From NCBI GenBank assembly GCA_023663725.1, contig JAMPGX010000001.1:248001-312000 (forward strand): a DNA stretch of 64,000 bases, written 5' to 3'. The position numbers were made by a program, and so were the translations under genes. The notes below the pieces were generated by a model. It was not told the origin of the DNA and did no database searches. It saw nothing but the letters and a program-made list of their open reading frames with translations. Source of the stretch: a bacterium. GTDB taxonomy: Bacteria; Bacillota; Clostridia; Lachnospirales; Lachnospiraceae. Below, piece after piece: positions 42,452 to 52,402 of this stretch; positions within the stretch are counted from its first letter, which is position 1; each line of letters starts with the position of its first letter.

Positions 42452-44005
42452 TCAACCGCCTGTCTTTTCATAGGTTCTGTGGAAAATATTCCTCTCGATA
42501 ACATAGATATCGTGCAGATCGTCCGTGCGCGCCGCCAGATAGTCTCCCGCCTTTCCCAGCATATACTTTTCTTCGTCCCAGGCGGTAAACACCTTCACGC
42601 GGTGTTCCAGCTCCCTGGCGTAGATATGCACCTCGCCGCTGGAAACACAACTCTTCGCGTAGGGGATCAGAGATATGTTCCTGCCCTCCGTCACGTCCTT
42701 TACCACCGGCGGGTACTCCCCCGAAAAAGCATACGGAACATCGAGCCTGTCATAGCTGCGCTCAAATTTAGTCCTGTCGTTGGGATATACTTCCCCCCGT
42801 ATCCCAATCATGATATATAGATCCTCGCTGATGCGAACATCCAGATCTCCCTCCAATGTACGGATACATACCCTGGTTCCCACAGGAAAGACCTTGTCAG
42901 CCTCCACATATCCCAGGGGTATCTTTTTCTTTTCGTACATTGCCATCTCAGTGATATCCACGCTGTAGTCACTGGCGTGAATAATCTGTGTCCCACTGAA
43001 ATAATCGTTCATCCGCCCAAGCAGATATTGCCGGATGCGCCCGTTTTCCAGATTCGCGCCAGTCCGTCCGCTTTCCTCGTCCCAGGAGCTCTCTCCCTGA
43101 CACGGGAATACCTTCTCCAGCAGCTCCCTCTGGATAAAACCGCCCGCTTTCTCCAGATGCCCGCCTCCCGAACCAATCCCCTCCGTAATGAACTCAGCCA
43201 ACTCGCTGGCCTTGACCTCCTTCACACAGCTCCGCACAGAGAGCTTGACGCCAAAGGGCAGCACACTGTATACCAGACAGGTATCCACCGTATCCACCTC
43301 CAGCATCAGGTCGCTGATCATACCGAGAATATTGGGATCGCAGGGCTCCGCCATGGCCACCGCAAAGTGATGATCCTCGTGATAGTGATAGTTCATCAAC
43401 GCTGCGCCGGCGATTTCCAGCTCCCTCAGGGACAGATTTGCGTTGCGAAAACGGACGATCAGGCTCCTGTCAAACACGGCATCATCCCGCAGATCCCTGT
43501 CCAGCGGATGAGATATCTCCGAGAAATTGTTAGTGTCCGTCAAAAGTCCGTAATAGAGGGCCGTAGCCAGACCTTTATCCCCGTTGATCTCTGTTCCCTC
43601 CTGCCTTAACAGCTCCCTCACCACGGTAGAGCATGCCCCCAGATTGCTGCGGACTTCATTTAAGGCAGGCAAATCTCTGCTGACCTGATGATGGTCGATC
43701 ACAGCGACTGTGCCTGCGTCAAATCTGGTCACATTGCCCTCGCCGTACTGACAGTCCACCGTGACCAAAAGCTCCGGCGTCTCCAGCGCTTCCACATGCT
43801 CTATGGGAATCTTTAACTCCGATACCATCAGCGTCAGATTGCTCTTCTGTATGCGAAAACGCCCCCCATACACAAAGCGCACATCCTTTCCCCGCCCCTT
43901 CAGGTAGCTGTACACCCCATATCCGCTGGCGATGGCGTCTGCGTCCGGATTGTCATGACACTGCACCACGATCCGGTCATACTCCAACAGCTCGCTTAAT
44001 CTCAT
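42452..44005 (-). CDS. DHH/DHHA1 phosphoesterase
   Basis: 517 residues. N-terminal DHH domain: VVQCHDNPDADAIASG (metal-binding, about 14-29), VTVDCQYG, VAVIDHHQVS (about 119) and ALYYGLLTDTNNFS. The DHHA1 GGGHxxAxG motif is present as GSGGGHLEKAGGF (about 283). The C-terminal 200 residues (ISLIPYAKSC, HRVKVFTAWD) are an extra domain not recognised by me. The first 300 residues resemble NrnA/RecJ-like nano-RNase or c-di-AMP phosphodiesterases. GGAAGGAGG stands before the ATG. Confidence 0.85.
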   Translation of the reverse strand: MRLSELLEYDRIVVQCHDNPDADAIASGYGVYSYLKGRGKDVRFVYGGRFRIQKSNLTLMVSELKIPIEHVEALETPELLVTVDCQYGEGNVTRFDAGTVAVIDHHQVSRDLPALNEVRSNLGACSTVVRELLRQEGTEINGDKGLATALYYGLLTDTNNFSEISHPLDRDLRDDAVFDRSLIVRFRNANLSLRELEIAGAALMNYHYHEDHHFAVAMAEPCDPNILGMISDLMLEVDTVDTCLVYSVLPFGVKLSVRSCVKEVKASELAEFITEGIGSGGGHLEKAGGFIQRELLEKVFPCQGESSWDEESGRTGANLENGRIRQYLLGRMNDYFSGTQIIHASDYSVDITEMAMYEKKKIPLGYVEADKVFPVGTRVCIRTLEGDLDVRISEDLYIMIGIRGEVYPNDRTKFERSYDRLDVPYAFSGEYPPVVKDVTEGRNISLIPYAKSCVSSGEVHIYARELEHRVKVFTAWDEEKYMLGKAGDYLAARTDDLHDIYVIERNIFHRTYEKTGG

Positions 44006-44073
44006 CTCTTCCTCCTTCCGGCGCGCCGGTATGCCGCCTCATTTATATTCCTTCTGATAAATGCTCCGGCGCG

Positions 44074-47000
44074 CTAGTCCACATTGTACTGCGTCCGCTC
44101 AAGCTCCGTAAGCTGTGCGTCCCCAAACTGCGCCCGCTCCTCCTCCAGCAGCATATCCAGCGTCATATACGGGAAACGGCACAGCGAACTGTAATTCCTG
44201 CAAAATACCGCGCCCCTTGCGGGCAGATAACCGATGCCCTTTTTCACCTGGGCCATCCTCTCGTAGCTCTCCCCGTCCAGGATGACCATGTCCGCAGAAG
44301 TCACCAGGCTTATCGTTTGAGCTTCCCCGTCGATGTCCGCCTGACGGATCGCATTATACTGCACTGCGGCAATATGGGAAAAGCTCTTTCTCCGCAGATC
44401 ATAGACCCTGAAATAATAGTCGTCCCCCTGCAGCATCACACTGTTTCCATCCGCCGTAAACCGTATAAATCTGTGATAAGCGCTGGCAAAGGGAATTGTC
44501 GCCACTGTCTCCCCCTTCTTCACATCCAAGACACGCAGATTACCGTCCACACAGGCCGCCGCCAGCAGCCCCCCGTCAGGGCTTAACGCCAGCGTACCAT
44601 GGTCGTCTCCTCCCTGAACTAAGCGATAACCCTCCGCTCCAAGAACCTCCACACTGCCGGAGGATGTATCCACGACACATATCCCACTGTCGTCCAGATT
44701 ACAGTACAGCCTGCTGCCGTCCTCCACGATAACGCCGCTGCGGATGCGCTCTCCCACTCCGCCGCAATACAACAGCTTCCTCTCCCGCAGATCTACCACA
44801 TAATATTTTCCCGAGCCATACAGCAGCGCCAACGAACCATTCCAGTCACAGTCCGGAGACACATCCGCGTCTATTCTCAGCTGCTCTGTCTGCATCGTTT
44901 CCGCGTCATAAAAGGTGATCCCTCCCCGCGTGTGAACGAGGACAAGCTGTGTATCGTCCAGGAACCTAAAGGCCTTGAGATATCCCTTCTCCTCCTCGCT
45001 GGCCCATTCGCCCACGCAGAGATCGTCCTCCGTCCGATAAATATATACCTTCTCCTGCTGAGATAACCCCTGAGTTCTCACCGCGTAATAGGTCTCCCCG
45101 GCTGAGTAAACCAACTCCTCCACGGTATCGTCATAGGTGGCGACCTCCTTTTTCCCATAGCCCTCATGATATTTCATCACGGTAAGCTCAGGGGACGCAT
45201 AGGCCCTCACCACAAGCACCCCTTTCTTAATACTCATGTCCATAATATTCTTGCCGGTCTCTATGCCCTGAGTGGTATAGTTGACGCCCTTACTCATATC
45301 CACTATATCCACTGTTCCATTGCTCTCGGCAAGATATCCATAACAGGAATTCTTGGCGGCCAGAAAAGCCCTGATGCCTCCCGTGACCTTCACCTGCGCC
45401 TGGAGCTCACCCGTGGCAGCGTCCCATGCGTAGGCGCTCTGATCTACAGATAAAAGTACCTGATCAAAGACATCTCCCGTCTTCTCATCCTGATACTTCC
45501 TGCACCGCAGCCTTGCCCCCGCAGTATCCATCCCCATCACCTGATAAGTAAACTCCTGCAGCCAGAGCCGCTCTCCGCTCCCACAGTCAATTTTTTCCAC
45601 ATAGCCAGTCTCCACGTCTCCTATGGAAACTGTCTGAAAGTCATATCCTTTAATGCTGACGGCAACTAGATTTCCATCTGCGCTAAAGCCCACCTCAGAC
45701 ACATAGGAGTCTGCCACCGAATAATCTCTCCAGGCTCCTTCTGCAAAATCATACACGGTGACGCACCCCTCCGCGATCTCACGATCATAATGAGATACGG
45801 CGAATTTTGATCTGTCCTCACTGAAAGCATAGGCTCCACTGTAGGAGCTCGCCTGCTCATTGGTCATCTCCGCCCTGATCTCCCCTGTGGCAAGCTCGTA
45901 AAAAACAACCCTCTCGTTGGCAATACATGCAATGATACCCGACTCAGCGTCCATCTCGCAATAGACGAAGACTTCCCCCGTATCCACCCGCCACTCTATC
46001 TCGCCCTCAAGGTTAAGACTGCGAATCCCGCCCTGGTCACAGATCAAAATATGCTCTCCATACACCATGCATTCAATCGGCCCCACCACATAACCGCTCT
46101 CGTCAAGCTCCGGTCTGATCCTGGCCAGGAGCGCGCCGTCCGCCGTCTCCCACACATAGACCGTCCCGCCCTGATCCACAGACACGATCCTGTCTCCCGT
46201 ATCGTCAAAGGAAAAATCCTGCACCGGCAGATCATGCTTGAGGCTCCTGTCCATGCCCATGACATTCCCCACATCATAGCTGTTTAACGCCGCGCTCAGG
46301 GCATACTGCGCACTGGCCACATAGGGTCTGTCCTCCCCTGGGGTGGGCAATCCCTCCAGCGCTACCAACGCCGCCGTCTGCCGGTCTCCCTCCTCCAGAA
46401 GACTCAGGGCCGTGGACGCCAGGTACTTTGACTGGTTGATCTGCTTTTGCCGGTAGTTCTCCCGAATCATCGCCGCGCTGTAGGCGCTGTACGCCCCGAA
46501 CAGCACTCCCGCCGCCGCCGTCAGAGACGCGGCAAAGATTGCTTTTTTCATACGGCGCTCCCTGTGGCGCTGCCGCAGATCGTCGTAGCTGCAATGCAAA
46601 AGCGGGGCCGCCAGCCGAATCAGCTCCGTCTTCATCCTGCGGTCCATCTCCCGCCTAGTGGCTCCCCGCACATCCGCCGCCAGCGGTTCCACAGGATTCC
46701 CTTCCTCATCGACCTGAATCTTCTCCGGAAAGGACTCCTGGGGTTCTCCCTCCACCAGAATGGCGAGTATATGCACCCGTCCGTGCAGACTGATAAACGT
46801 GTCGATCTCCTTCTGCACCCAGTAAGACTCTGGCGTTCTGGGAGAACAGACGACGATCAGATACTCCGACTGCTCCAGCGCCGTCCGGATATTGTCTCCC
46901 AGATCGCTCCCTATGGGCAGCTCCTCCTGATCCCGAAACACGCGCGCTATCTTCTTTTTCCCCGTCTTTTTGATTATGCCCCGGGGAACCTTCAGCGTTT

Positions 47001-47079
47001 CCAGACCTTTATGAACCTTTTTCGCTATGTACATATCCGGCTCTGTGTGGCGGTAACTGATGAATGCATCATACTTCAT
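44074..47079 (-). CDS. TIR domain - transmembrane - beta-propeller protein
   Basis: About 1001 residues from the ATG at 47079 (GAGGAG 8 bases upstream). The N-terminal TIR domain is MKYDAFISYRHTEPDMYIAK to about residue 150, with the conserved Glu of YWVQKEIDTF at residue 91, the position of the NAD-hydrolysing Glu in active TIR domains. A helix at 179-203 (TAAAGVLFGAYSAYSA) is the single transmembrane segment, followed by a coiled region (YRQKQINQSKYLAST) and a 750-residue WD40-like propeller with repeated SFDDTGDRIVSVDQGG-type blades. TIR inside and propeller outside is the likely topology (inference). TIR-NTPase/propeller proteins are abundant in gut Clostridia; the biological role, defence or signalling, is not established. 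Confidence 0.85.
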   Translation of the reverse strand: MKYDAFISYRHTEPDMYIAKKVHKGLETLKVPRGIIKKTGKKKIARVFRDQEELPIGSDLGDNIRTALEQSEYLIVVCSPRTPESYWVQKEIDTFISLHGRVHILAILVEGEPQESFPEKIQVDEEGNPVEPLAADVRGATRREMDRRMKTELIRLAAPLLHCSYDDLRQRHRERRMKKAIFAASLTAAAGVLFGAYSAYSAAMIRENYRQKQINQSKYLASTALSLLEEGDRQTAALVALEGLPTPGEDRPYVASAQYALSAALNSYDVGNVMGMDRSLKHDLPVQDFSFDDTGDRIVSVDQGGTVYVWETADGALLARIRPELDESGYVVGPIECMVYGEHILICDQGGIRSLNLEGEIEWRVDTGEVFVYCEMDAESGIIACIANERVVFYELATGEIRAEMTNEQASSYSGAYAFSEDRSKFAVSHYDREIAEGCVTVYDFAEGAWRDYSVADSYVSEVGFSADGNLVAVSIKGYDFQTVSIGDVETGYVEKIDCGSGERLWLQEFTYQVMGMDTAGARLRCRKYQDEKTGDVFDQVLLSVDQSAYAWDAATGELQAQVKVTGGIRAFLAAKNSCYGYLAESNGTVDIVDMSKGVNYTTQGIETGKNIMDMSIKKGVLVVRAYASPELTVMKYHEGYGKKEVATYDDTVEELVYSAGETYYAVRTQGLSQQEKVYIYRTEDDLCVGEWASEEEKGYLKAFRFLDDTQLVLVHTRGGITFYDAETMQTEQLRIDADVSPDCDWNGSLALLYGSGKYYVVDLRERKLLYCGGVGERIRSGVIVEDGSRLYCNLDDSGICVVDTSSGSVEVLGAEGYRLVQGGDDHGTLALSPDGGLLAAACVDGNLRVLDVKKGETVATIPFASAYHRFIRFTADGNSVMLQGDDYYFRVYDLRRKSFSHIAAVQYNAIRQADIDGEAQTISLVTSADMVILDGESYERMAQVKKGIGYLPARGAVFCRNYSSLCRFPYMTLDMLLEEERAQFGDAQLTELERTQYNVD

Positions 47080-47177
47080 ACTGTTGATCTCCTCATTGGC
47101 GCTGTTCTCCGGTTTCCGATATCTCCATTCTACCATCATCACCAGCAGCCGGCAAGACACAAAAACAGGGCGCTCCG

Positions 47178-47591
47178 CTACCGCACCAGCAGCAGAGTGC
47201 CCACCCCGATCAGCACACAGCCAAAAAAGGCTTTCACCGTGAACTGTTCATGTAAAAATACAAAGGCCAGCACCAGCGTGATCACAACGCTCAATTTGTC
47301 GATGGGCACGACCTTGGACACCTCGCCCGTCTGCAGCGCGCTGTAATAGCACAGCCAGGACGCCCCTGTTGCCAGGCCGGACAGGATCAGGAACAGCCAG
47401 CTCTTTCTGCTGATGGCAGAGATCCCACCCTGGACGCCTGTGAGAAACACCATGCCCCAGGACATGACCAGCACCACCGCCGTGCGGATGGCGGTGGCCA
47501 GGTTGGAGTTGACGCCCTCTATGCCCACCTTGGCCAGTATGCTGGTCAGCGCCGCAAACACCGCCGACAATATCGCAAGCAACAACCACAT
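47178..47591 (-). CDS. Half-size EamA/DMT-type transporter
   Basis: 137 residues with four to five hydrophobic helices, equal to one EamA repeat (VFAALTSILAKVGIEG, SGLATGASWLCYYSALQTGE, VPIDKLSVVITLVLAFVFLH, FFGCVLIGVGTLLL). Full DMT transporters contain two such repeats, so this single-repeat protein should dimerise, as in the known half-size EamA/EmrE-like proteins. It may export a small metabolite. It starts 4 bases after the GNAT gene. Confidence 0.8.
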   Translation of the reverse strand: MWLLLAILSAVFAALTSILAKVGIEGVNSNLATAIRTAVVLVMSWGMVFLTGVQGGISAISRKSWLFLILSGLATGASWLCYYSALQTGEVSKVVPIDKLSVVITLVLAFVFLHEQFTVKAFFGCVLIGVGTLLLVR

Positions 47592-47595
47592 AAGC

Positions 47596-48072
47596 TCACA
47601 CCTCCCGGATTAGAAAATAATCGTCCTCGTCCATAGCATAAGTATTGACAAATCCATGCTTTTGATACATTTCCATGGCCGCCAGATTGTCCTTCTGGCA
47701 GCCTATCACTATGGGCCTGGGACCAAACTCGCCGTATATCCGCCGTATTACCTCTTCCAGCACAAAAGAGCCGATACCCCTGTGGCGGTACTGTCTGTCT
47801 ATGACAAAGCCCATGATCCGGTAAAAGGGTCTGCCTGCGATCTGCGGCGGGTCAATCTCCCAGGGAATCCCTTCCCCCATCAGGATGATGCCCACGCATC
47901 TGTCGTCCTCCCGGATCAGATAGGTGTGGCCGATGTACCCGTGTTCCTCACCGTACTTGTTCTGCTCCAGAATCTCCTCCGTAGAATCCACCAGGTCCAG
48001 ACTGATATCTGTCCGGTCAATGCCCATGGCCTGCGCCTGGTTTTCCCTGTTTAATATCTCCAGTGTTATCAT
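47596..48072 (-). CDS. GNAT-family N-acetyltransferase
   Basis: 158 residues from the ATG at 48072, with CAGGGGGATAAA directly before it; the upstream extension to 48126 has no ribosome site. The acetyl-CoA loop appears as QYRHRGIGSFVLEEV (Q/RxxGxG/A), followed by GCQKDNLAAMEMYQKHGFVN. The substrate is not predictable. The downstream DMT gene is probably co-transcribed. Confidence 0.85.
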   Translation of the reverse strand: MITLEILNRENQAQAMGIDRTDISLDLVDSTEEILEQNKYGEEHGYIGHTYLIREDDRCVGIILMGEGIPWEIDPPQIAGRPFYRIMGFVIDRQYRHRGIGSFVLEEVIRRIYGEFGPRPIVIGCQKDNLAAMEMYQKHGFVNTYAMDEDDYFLIREV

Positions 48073-48144
48073 TTTATCCCCCTGACTGTCGCCGCTCCTG
48101 CATGTCGCCGCTCCTGCCTGCCGCACGCCGTCGCCCCTGTCCGC

Positions 48145-48579
48145 CTACTGCATATCGGCGGGCTGTATCTCAAAATCTTCCGACTTGAAATTGCTGTAAT
48201 ATCTCCCCTTTACCGCCGTAAATTTGAGTACGCAATAGTCAGGGTCTGTCACGCCCTCCTTATAATACATGGTATCGCCCCTCTCCCAGATCCGCTCTTT
48301 CGCCTCCGGCGTCTCCAGCACCTCCACCGTACCCACCAGGCTTACCCCCCGAAAGAACCGCCTGTCCACGAAATAAACGCTGGCTTTACTGTTGGCCCTG
48401 AAACATTTCACCTTGTTGGAGGACGTGTTCGTGCTAAACCACAGCTCCCTGATCCCATTCCTCTCCCTGGGCCTTAACATCGCCTTGGTGACGGGAAAAC
48501 CGTCTGCGTCAATATACGACAGAAAGGCGTTTCCCGCCTTGTCAATCATTTTTCCTACTGTTTTTTCCTGGTCACGCAT
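48145..48579 (-). CDS. Pyridoxamine 5'-phosphate oxidase-like flavin protein
   Basis: 144 residues, a split-barrel flavin-binding fold: AFLSYIDADGFPVTKAM, ELWFSTNTSSNKVKCFRANS, ASVYFVDRRFFRGVSLVGTV and the C-terminal CVLKFTAVKGRYYSNF. The family (general-stress-protein 26-like) binds FMN or F420; the substrate is unknown. GAGGAGGAAGATAAAG precedes the ATG. Confidence 0.85.
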   Translation of the reverse strand: MRDQEKTVGKMIDKAGNAFLSYIDADGFPVTKAMLRPRERNGIRELWFSTNTSSNKVKCFRANSKASVYFVDRRFFRGVSLVGTVEVLETPEAKERIWERGDTMYYKEGVTDPDYCVLKFTAVKGRYYSNFKSEDFEIQPADMQ

Positions 48580-48611
48580 CTTTATCTTCCTCCTCAGCCT
48601 TTATTCGTTTT

Positions 48612-49952
48612 TTAGGAAAATATTTCCCAATATCCAAAACGCTTTCCACCCCGGCGAACTATGCGCCCACAGTCCTTCAATCTGTTCATCGCTCTTTGAA
48701 CTGATGAAACGGATGTCTGTAGTATTTCAGCTAATTCCTTTTGATTCAATTCTTTGTCCCGTTTTAATTCAATTAAAATTCTACCTTCCAAAACATCACC
48801 CAAAACATCATTTTGATGTTTTGTATTTTTGGAATCAAAAATTCTGGCACTCTCCAGGGCAAAAAACTTGATTGTAATATCATCTCCCTGGACCGTATAT
48901 TCCGGCTCCTGTGTACCCAGTTCTCGACACGACTCACAGATTTTCTGAATTCCACGCCCCCATGCCTCAATATACCCCGCCCGATAAAATACATGGGCAA
49001 TGGATGGATTGAACGGCTCCGATTTATGTGACTTCATCAGCGTGTCCACCGTCCACCCCTTGGGGAGAATGCAATTATTGCTGATATACATGGCGTCATC
49101 TTCTATCCTAATCTGAATCGGAATGCTTGCGGCATAATTGTTATGTCCCAGTGCATTATAGATCGCCTCCCTCACGCCTTCACGGGGAAAAGGATAGGTC
49201 TCGACCCTGACATCATGGTCGTAGGTAATCTTTGCCTTCAAATACTTCGTATAAATCAGATCGATTACCTTGTCAGCAATATTAAAAAGAGAACCTTCCA
49301 CGGTATCTTGATACTGTAGATCAGAACCTTCTCCAAATTTTCCGATTTTAACATAACTTCCCGTGATAATTCTTCCCGGTTTCCGATAGAACAGCATCAC
49401 GGCTGCGCGTTTCAGCTTTCCATCTACCAAAAGATCAAGATGATCCATGAGTTCATCATTTGGAATATCCAGATCATCCTTTGTCATTCTTTTCTTACGT
49501 ACAGCCTCACGCTTAAAGATATCAATACTATCCCTATCAAGATCCTCCACATCTATATTGTCAATGGGAACCGCATCCCACAGAAACCCCGTCTTTTCTC
49601 TGATAAACTCCGTCAGAGCAGCGCCTTGAAACTGCTGCTTTGTAGCACCGCTCCTGTAATGATATTCTCCATGATAATTGATTGGATAGCTGCTTGGCTC
49701 TACCTTGATCTCAATATAATCCAGACCATTCTCTGTCAGTTTGTTGACATCAGCAATTATACCAAGTCCGGACTGGATTTTATTCGGGATGTCTTCCATC
49801 AGTTTCTTTATATTTTTTACTCCAACAATTTTTCCGGCATCATCGATACCGATGTAAATCATCCCACCCTGCGCATTGGCAAAACCGCACACCCATTTTA
49901 AGTATTCATCTCTCCAAGATTCCTTATATTCGATATTTTGACTTTCCGTCAT
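48612..49952 (-). CDS. AlbA_2/Schlafen-type regulator with HATPase-like domain
   Basis: 446 residues. N-terminal AlbA_2 (divergent AAA-4) domain: QNIEYKESWRDEYLKWVCGF and NAQGGMIYIGIDDAGKIVGV. The central part has the HATPase_c_4 pattern VREAIYNALGHNNYAASIPI (about 255) and FYRAGYIEAWGRGIQKI. The C-terminus has an HTH (LNQKELAEILQTSVSSVQRA) followed by a wing. These proteins are ATP-dependent transcriptional regulators or RNA-helicase-like factors of uncertain target. GGAGGTTATAATTT before the ATG. Confidence 0.85.
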   Translation of the reverse strand: MTESQNIEYKESWRDEYLKWVCGFANAQGGMIYIGIDDAGKIVGVKNIKKLMEDIPNKIQSGLGIIADVNKLTENGLDYIEIKVEPSSYPINYHGEYHYRSGATKQQFQGAALTEFIREKTGFLWDAVPIDNIDVEDLDRDSIDIFKREAVRKKRMTKDDLDIPNDELMDHLDLLVDGKLKRAAVMLFYRKPGRIITGSYVKIGKFGEGSDLQYQDTVEGSLFNIADKVIDLIYTKYLKAKITYDHDVRVETYPFPREGVREAIYNALGHNNYAASIPIQIRIEDDAMYISNNCILPKGWTVDTLMKSHKSEPFNPSIAHVFYRAGYIEAWGRGIQKICESCRELGTQEPEYTVQGDDITIKFFALESARIFDSKNTKHQNDVLGDVLEGRILIELKRDKELNQKELAEILQTSVSSVQRAMNRLKDCGRIVRRGGKRFGYWEIFS

Positions 49953-50025
49953 AAATTATAACCTCCGACCTTAAAATATTCTCAGTAATAGCTCACGATA
50001 CAAGCCATCTGGAGTTTTATAGCCC

Positions 50026-50346
50026 CTATTTTTTCCTAATATAATCCCCCTCTTCCCGCCTGCGATACTGCTCTGCAAGCTTATGTAAATGCTCTACTAC
50101 ATTCGGATTCCAATGTATCACGGAGGTTAGCCGTTCACAGGGAAACTCGCCGCATATCCCGCAAAACTGTACGCCGTGCTCTCTTGCGCAGGCGTGTACC
50201 TTGCAGCGACCGGAGCCTGCCCATTCCGGTACATAACCGTCCGCCTCTATACAGCCCTTACAGTCTCCGCTCACTTTTTTGGAACAGCCGTTGCAGCATT
50301 CACCGCAGGCCGTTATCGTCGTAAAATCTATCCTCGTTGTATCCAA
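50026..50346 (-). CDS. DUF3795 cysteine-rich protein
   Basis: 106 residues with eleven cysteines in the typical DUF3795 layout: CGECCNGCSKKVSGDCKGC, CKVHACAREHGVQFCGICGE and FPCERL. It probably binds zinc or an Fe-S cluster; the function is unknown. The frame opens with TTG at 50346 preceded by AAGAGGAGCGGA, the best ribosome site, so a non-ATG start is likely. Confidence 0.8.
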   Translation of the reverse strand: MDTTRIDFTTITACGECCNGCSKKVSGDCKGCIEADGYVPEWAGSGRCKVHACAREHGVQFCGICGEFPCERLTSVIHWNPNVVEHLHKLAEQYRRREEGDYIRKK

Positions 50347-50474
50347 ATCCGCTCCTCTTTTCTCATCTCAATATGTCTGCGGTCTGTATCAGGCTTGCAG
50401 CTGTATGTCCAAAGAGTCATACCTGATATCACCGCAGGTAGGACATTGACGCGTTGCCTGAAAAATACCACATA

Positions 50475-50504
50475 GGGAGTTGCAAACGCTCCTTTGCAAC
50501 TCCC
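50475..50504 (-). terminator. Terminator after aspS
   Basis: GGGAGTTGCAAA (50475-50486) and TTTGCAACTCCC (50493-50504) form a perfect 12-bp stem with a 6-base loop, 10 bases beyond the aspS stop codon. On the minus strand the hairpin is followed by TATGTGGTATTTTTC, a broken U-rich stretch. Confidence 0.7.
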
Positions 50505-50514
50505 CTGCCTTGCT

Positions 50515-52329
50515 CTACACGCTATGATTTTCAACAGGCTCCTGCTCCGGCAGCTTCACCGCCAGACACAGCTCCTCAAGCTGCTTTTCGTCCACCGTGT
50601 TCGGTGCTTCCGACATCAGGCAGGAGGCGTCCTTCACCTTGGGGAACGCGATCACCTCGCGGATGCTCTCCGCCTTTACCAGCAGCATCACGAAGCGATC
50701 CAGTCCGATAGCCAATCCAGCATGAGGGGGGACGCCATATTTGAACGCGTCCAGCAGAAATCCAAACTGCTCGTGGGCCTTTTCATCCGTAAAGCCCAGC
50801 GCCCGGAACATGCGCTCCTGCACGTCGCTCTGGAAGATACGCACGCTCCCGCCTCCCAGCTCCACGCCGTTTAATACGATGTCATAAGCCTTGGCCCGCA
50901 CACTGCCAGGATCGGACTCCAGCCGTTCCAGATCCTCCTCCATGGGCATCGTGAACGGATGGTGCATGGCCACAAAGCGCTCCTCCTCATCGCTCCACTC
51001 AAACTGCGGGAACTCCGTCACCCACAGGAAATTGAACTTGTCGCTGTCCACCAGCTCCAGCTGCCGGGCCACCTCACAGCGCAGCGCCCCCAACACAGCC
51101 CACACGATCTTTAAGCGGTCCGCCGCAAACAGCAGCAAATCCCCCGGCTCACCCTTCATAGCCGCCACCAGCTCCGTCAGCTGCTCCGGCGTCATAAACT
51201 TGGCAAAGGAGGACTTATAGCTGCCGTCCGGCATCACGGACAGATAGGCCAGCCCTTTGGCCCCATACCCCTTGGCAAACTCCACCAGCGCGTCAATCTT
51301 CTTGCGGGGCATCTCCGCCTGGCCTTTCACATTGATACCACGAACGCTCCCGCCGGACTCCAGCGCCCCAGTGAACACGCCGAAGCCACAGCCGCTTACG
51401 ACCCCGGACACATCCGTGAGCTCCATGCCAAAACGGGTATCCGGCTTGTCGGAACCGTAGCGGTTCATGGCCTCGTCCCAGGTCATGCGCGGGATGGGCA
51501 ACGCCACCTCCAGGCCGATGGCCTCCCTGCACACCTCCGCCACCATGCGCTCGGTGGCGTCGATCACATCGTCCACATCCACAAAGGACATCTCCAGATC
51601 CACCTGGGTAAACTCCGGCTGCCTGTCGGCCCGCAGATCCTCGTCGCGGAAACACTTGGCGATCTGAAAATACCTGTCATACCCGGAACACATCAAAAGC
51701 TGCTTGAAGATCTGGGGGGACTGGGGCAGCGCATAAAAGCTGCCCTGATGCACCCTGCTGGGCACCAGATAGTCTCTGGCTCCCTCCGGCGTGGACTTGT
51801 TCAGGATCGGCGTCTCGATCTCCAGAAATCCTTCCCTGCTGAGGAACGCCCTGATCGTGGTGGCAATCCGGCTGCGCAGCATCAGATTGCGCTGCAGGTC
51901 CGGCCTGCGCAGGTCAAGATAGCGATATTTCAGGCGCAGCTCCTCCTTGGTCCTGGAGTCCGCCTCGATGGGAAAGGGCGGCGTCTCCGCCTCCGCCAGG
52001 ATGCGCACCTGCGCGGCCCGCACTTCGATCTGCCCTGTAGCCAGGTTCTCATTCACCGCGCCGCTGCGCTTTTCCACCTTGCCCACCACAGCGACCACAA
52101 ACTCGCTGCGCAGCTTTTCCGCCTTGGCAAAATTCTCCGCACCGCAGTCGCTCTCCTCAAAGATCACCTGCAGGATGCCGGCCCGGTCCCTCAGGTCCAC
52201 AAAGATAATACCTCCCTTGTTTCGCTGCTTCTGCACCCAGCCCATGACGGTGACTTCCTCCCCCACGTTGGCAAGGCTCAGCTCACCGCACCTGTATGTT
52301 CTCTTCAATCCCTTCATTGACTCTGCCAT
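50515..52329 (-). CDS. aspS: Aspartyl-tRNA synthetase
   Basis: 604 residues from the ATG at 52329 (GAGGAAGG before it; the frame is open to 52365 without a site). N-terminal OB anticodon domain (GELSLANVGEEVTVMGWVQK, FVDLRDRAGILQVIF). Class II motifs: FLSREGFLEIETPILNKSTP, RYFQIAKCFRDEDLRADRQP (motif 2), and AGLAIGLDRFVMLL (motif 3). It also has the bacterial GAD insertion domain. It charges tRNA-Asp (possibly also tRNA-Asn). Downstream of hisS by 73 bases in the usual clostridial order. Confidence 0.97.
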   Translation of the reverse strand: MAESMKGLKRTYRCGELSLANVGEEVTVMGWVQKQRNKGGIIFVDLRDRAGILQVIFEESDCGAENFAKAEKLRSEFVVAVVGKVEKRSGAVNENLATGQIEVRAAQVRILAEAETPPFPIEADSRTKEELRLKYRYLDLRRPDLQRNLMLRSRIATTIRAFLSREGFLEIETPILNKSTPEGARDYLVPSRVHQGSFYALPQSPQIFKQLLMCSGYDRYFQIAKCFRDEDLRADRQPEFTQVDLEMSFVDVDDVIDATERMVAEVCREAIGLEVALPIPRMTWDEAMNRYGSDKPDTRFGMELTDVSGVVSGCGFGVFTGALESGGSVRGINVKGQAEMPRKKIDALVEFAKGYGAKGLAYLSVMPDGSYKSSFAKFMTPEQLTELVAAMKGEPGDLLLFAADRLKIVWAVLGALRCEVARQLELVDSDKFNFLWVTEFPQFEWSDEEERFVAMHHPFTMPMEEDLERLESDPGSVRAKAYDIVLNGVELGGGSVRIFQSDVQERMFRALGFTDEKAHEQFGFLLDAFKYGVPPHAGLAIGLDRFVMLLVKAESIREVIAFPKVKDASCLMSEAPNTVDEKQLEELCLAVKLPEQEPVENHSV

Positions 52330-52402
52330 CGTACCTTCCTCGATTCCGCCCCACAGGGCATTCATAATATTTTTGTTCCCTATGACCGACCGATATAGAC
52401 TG

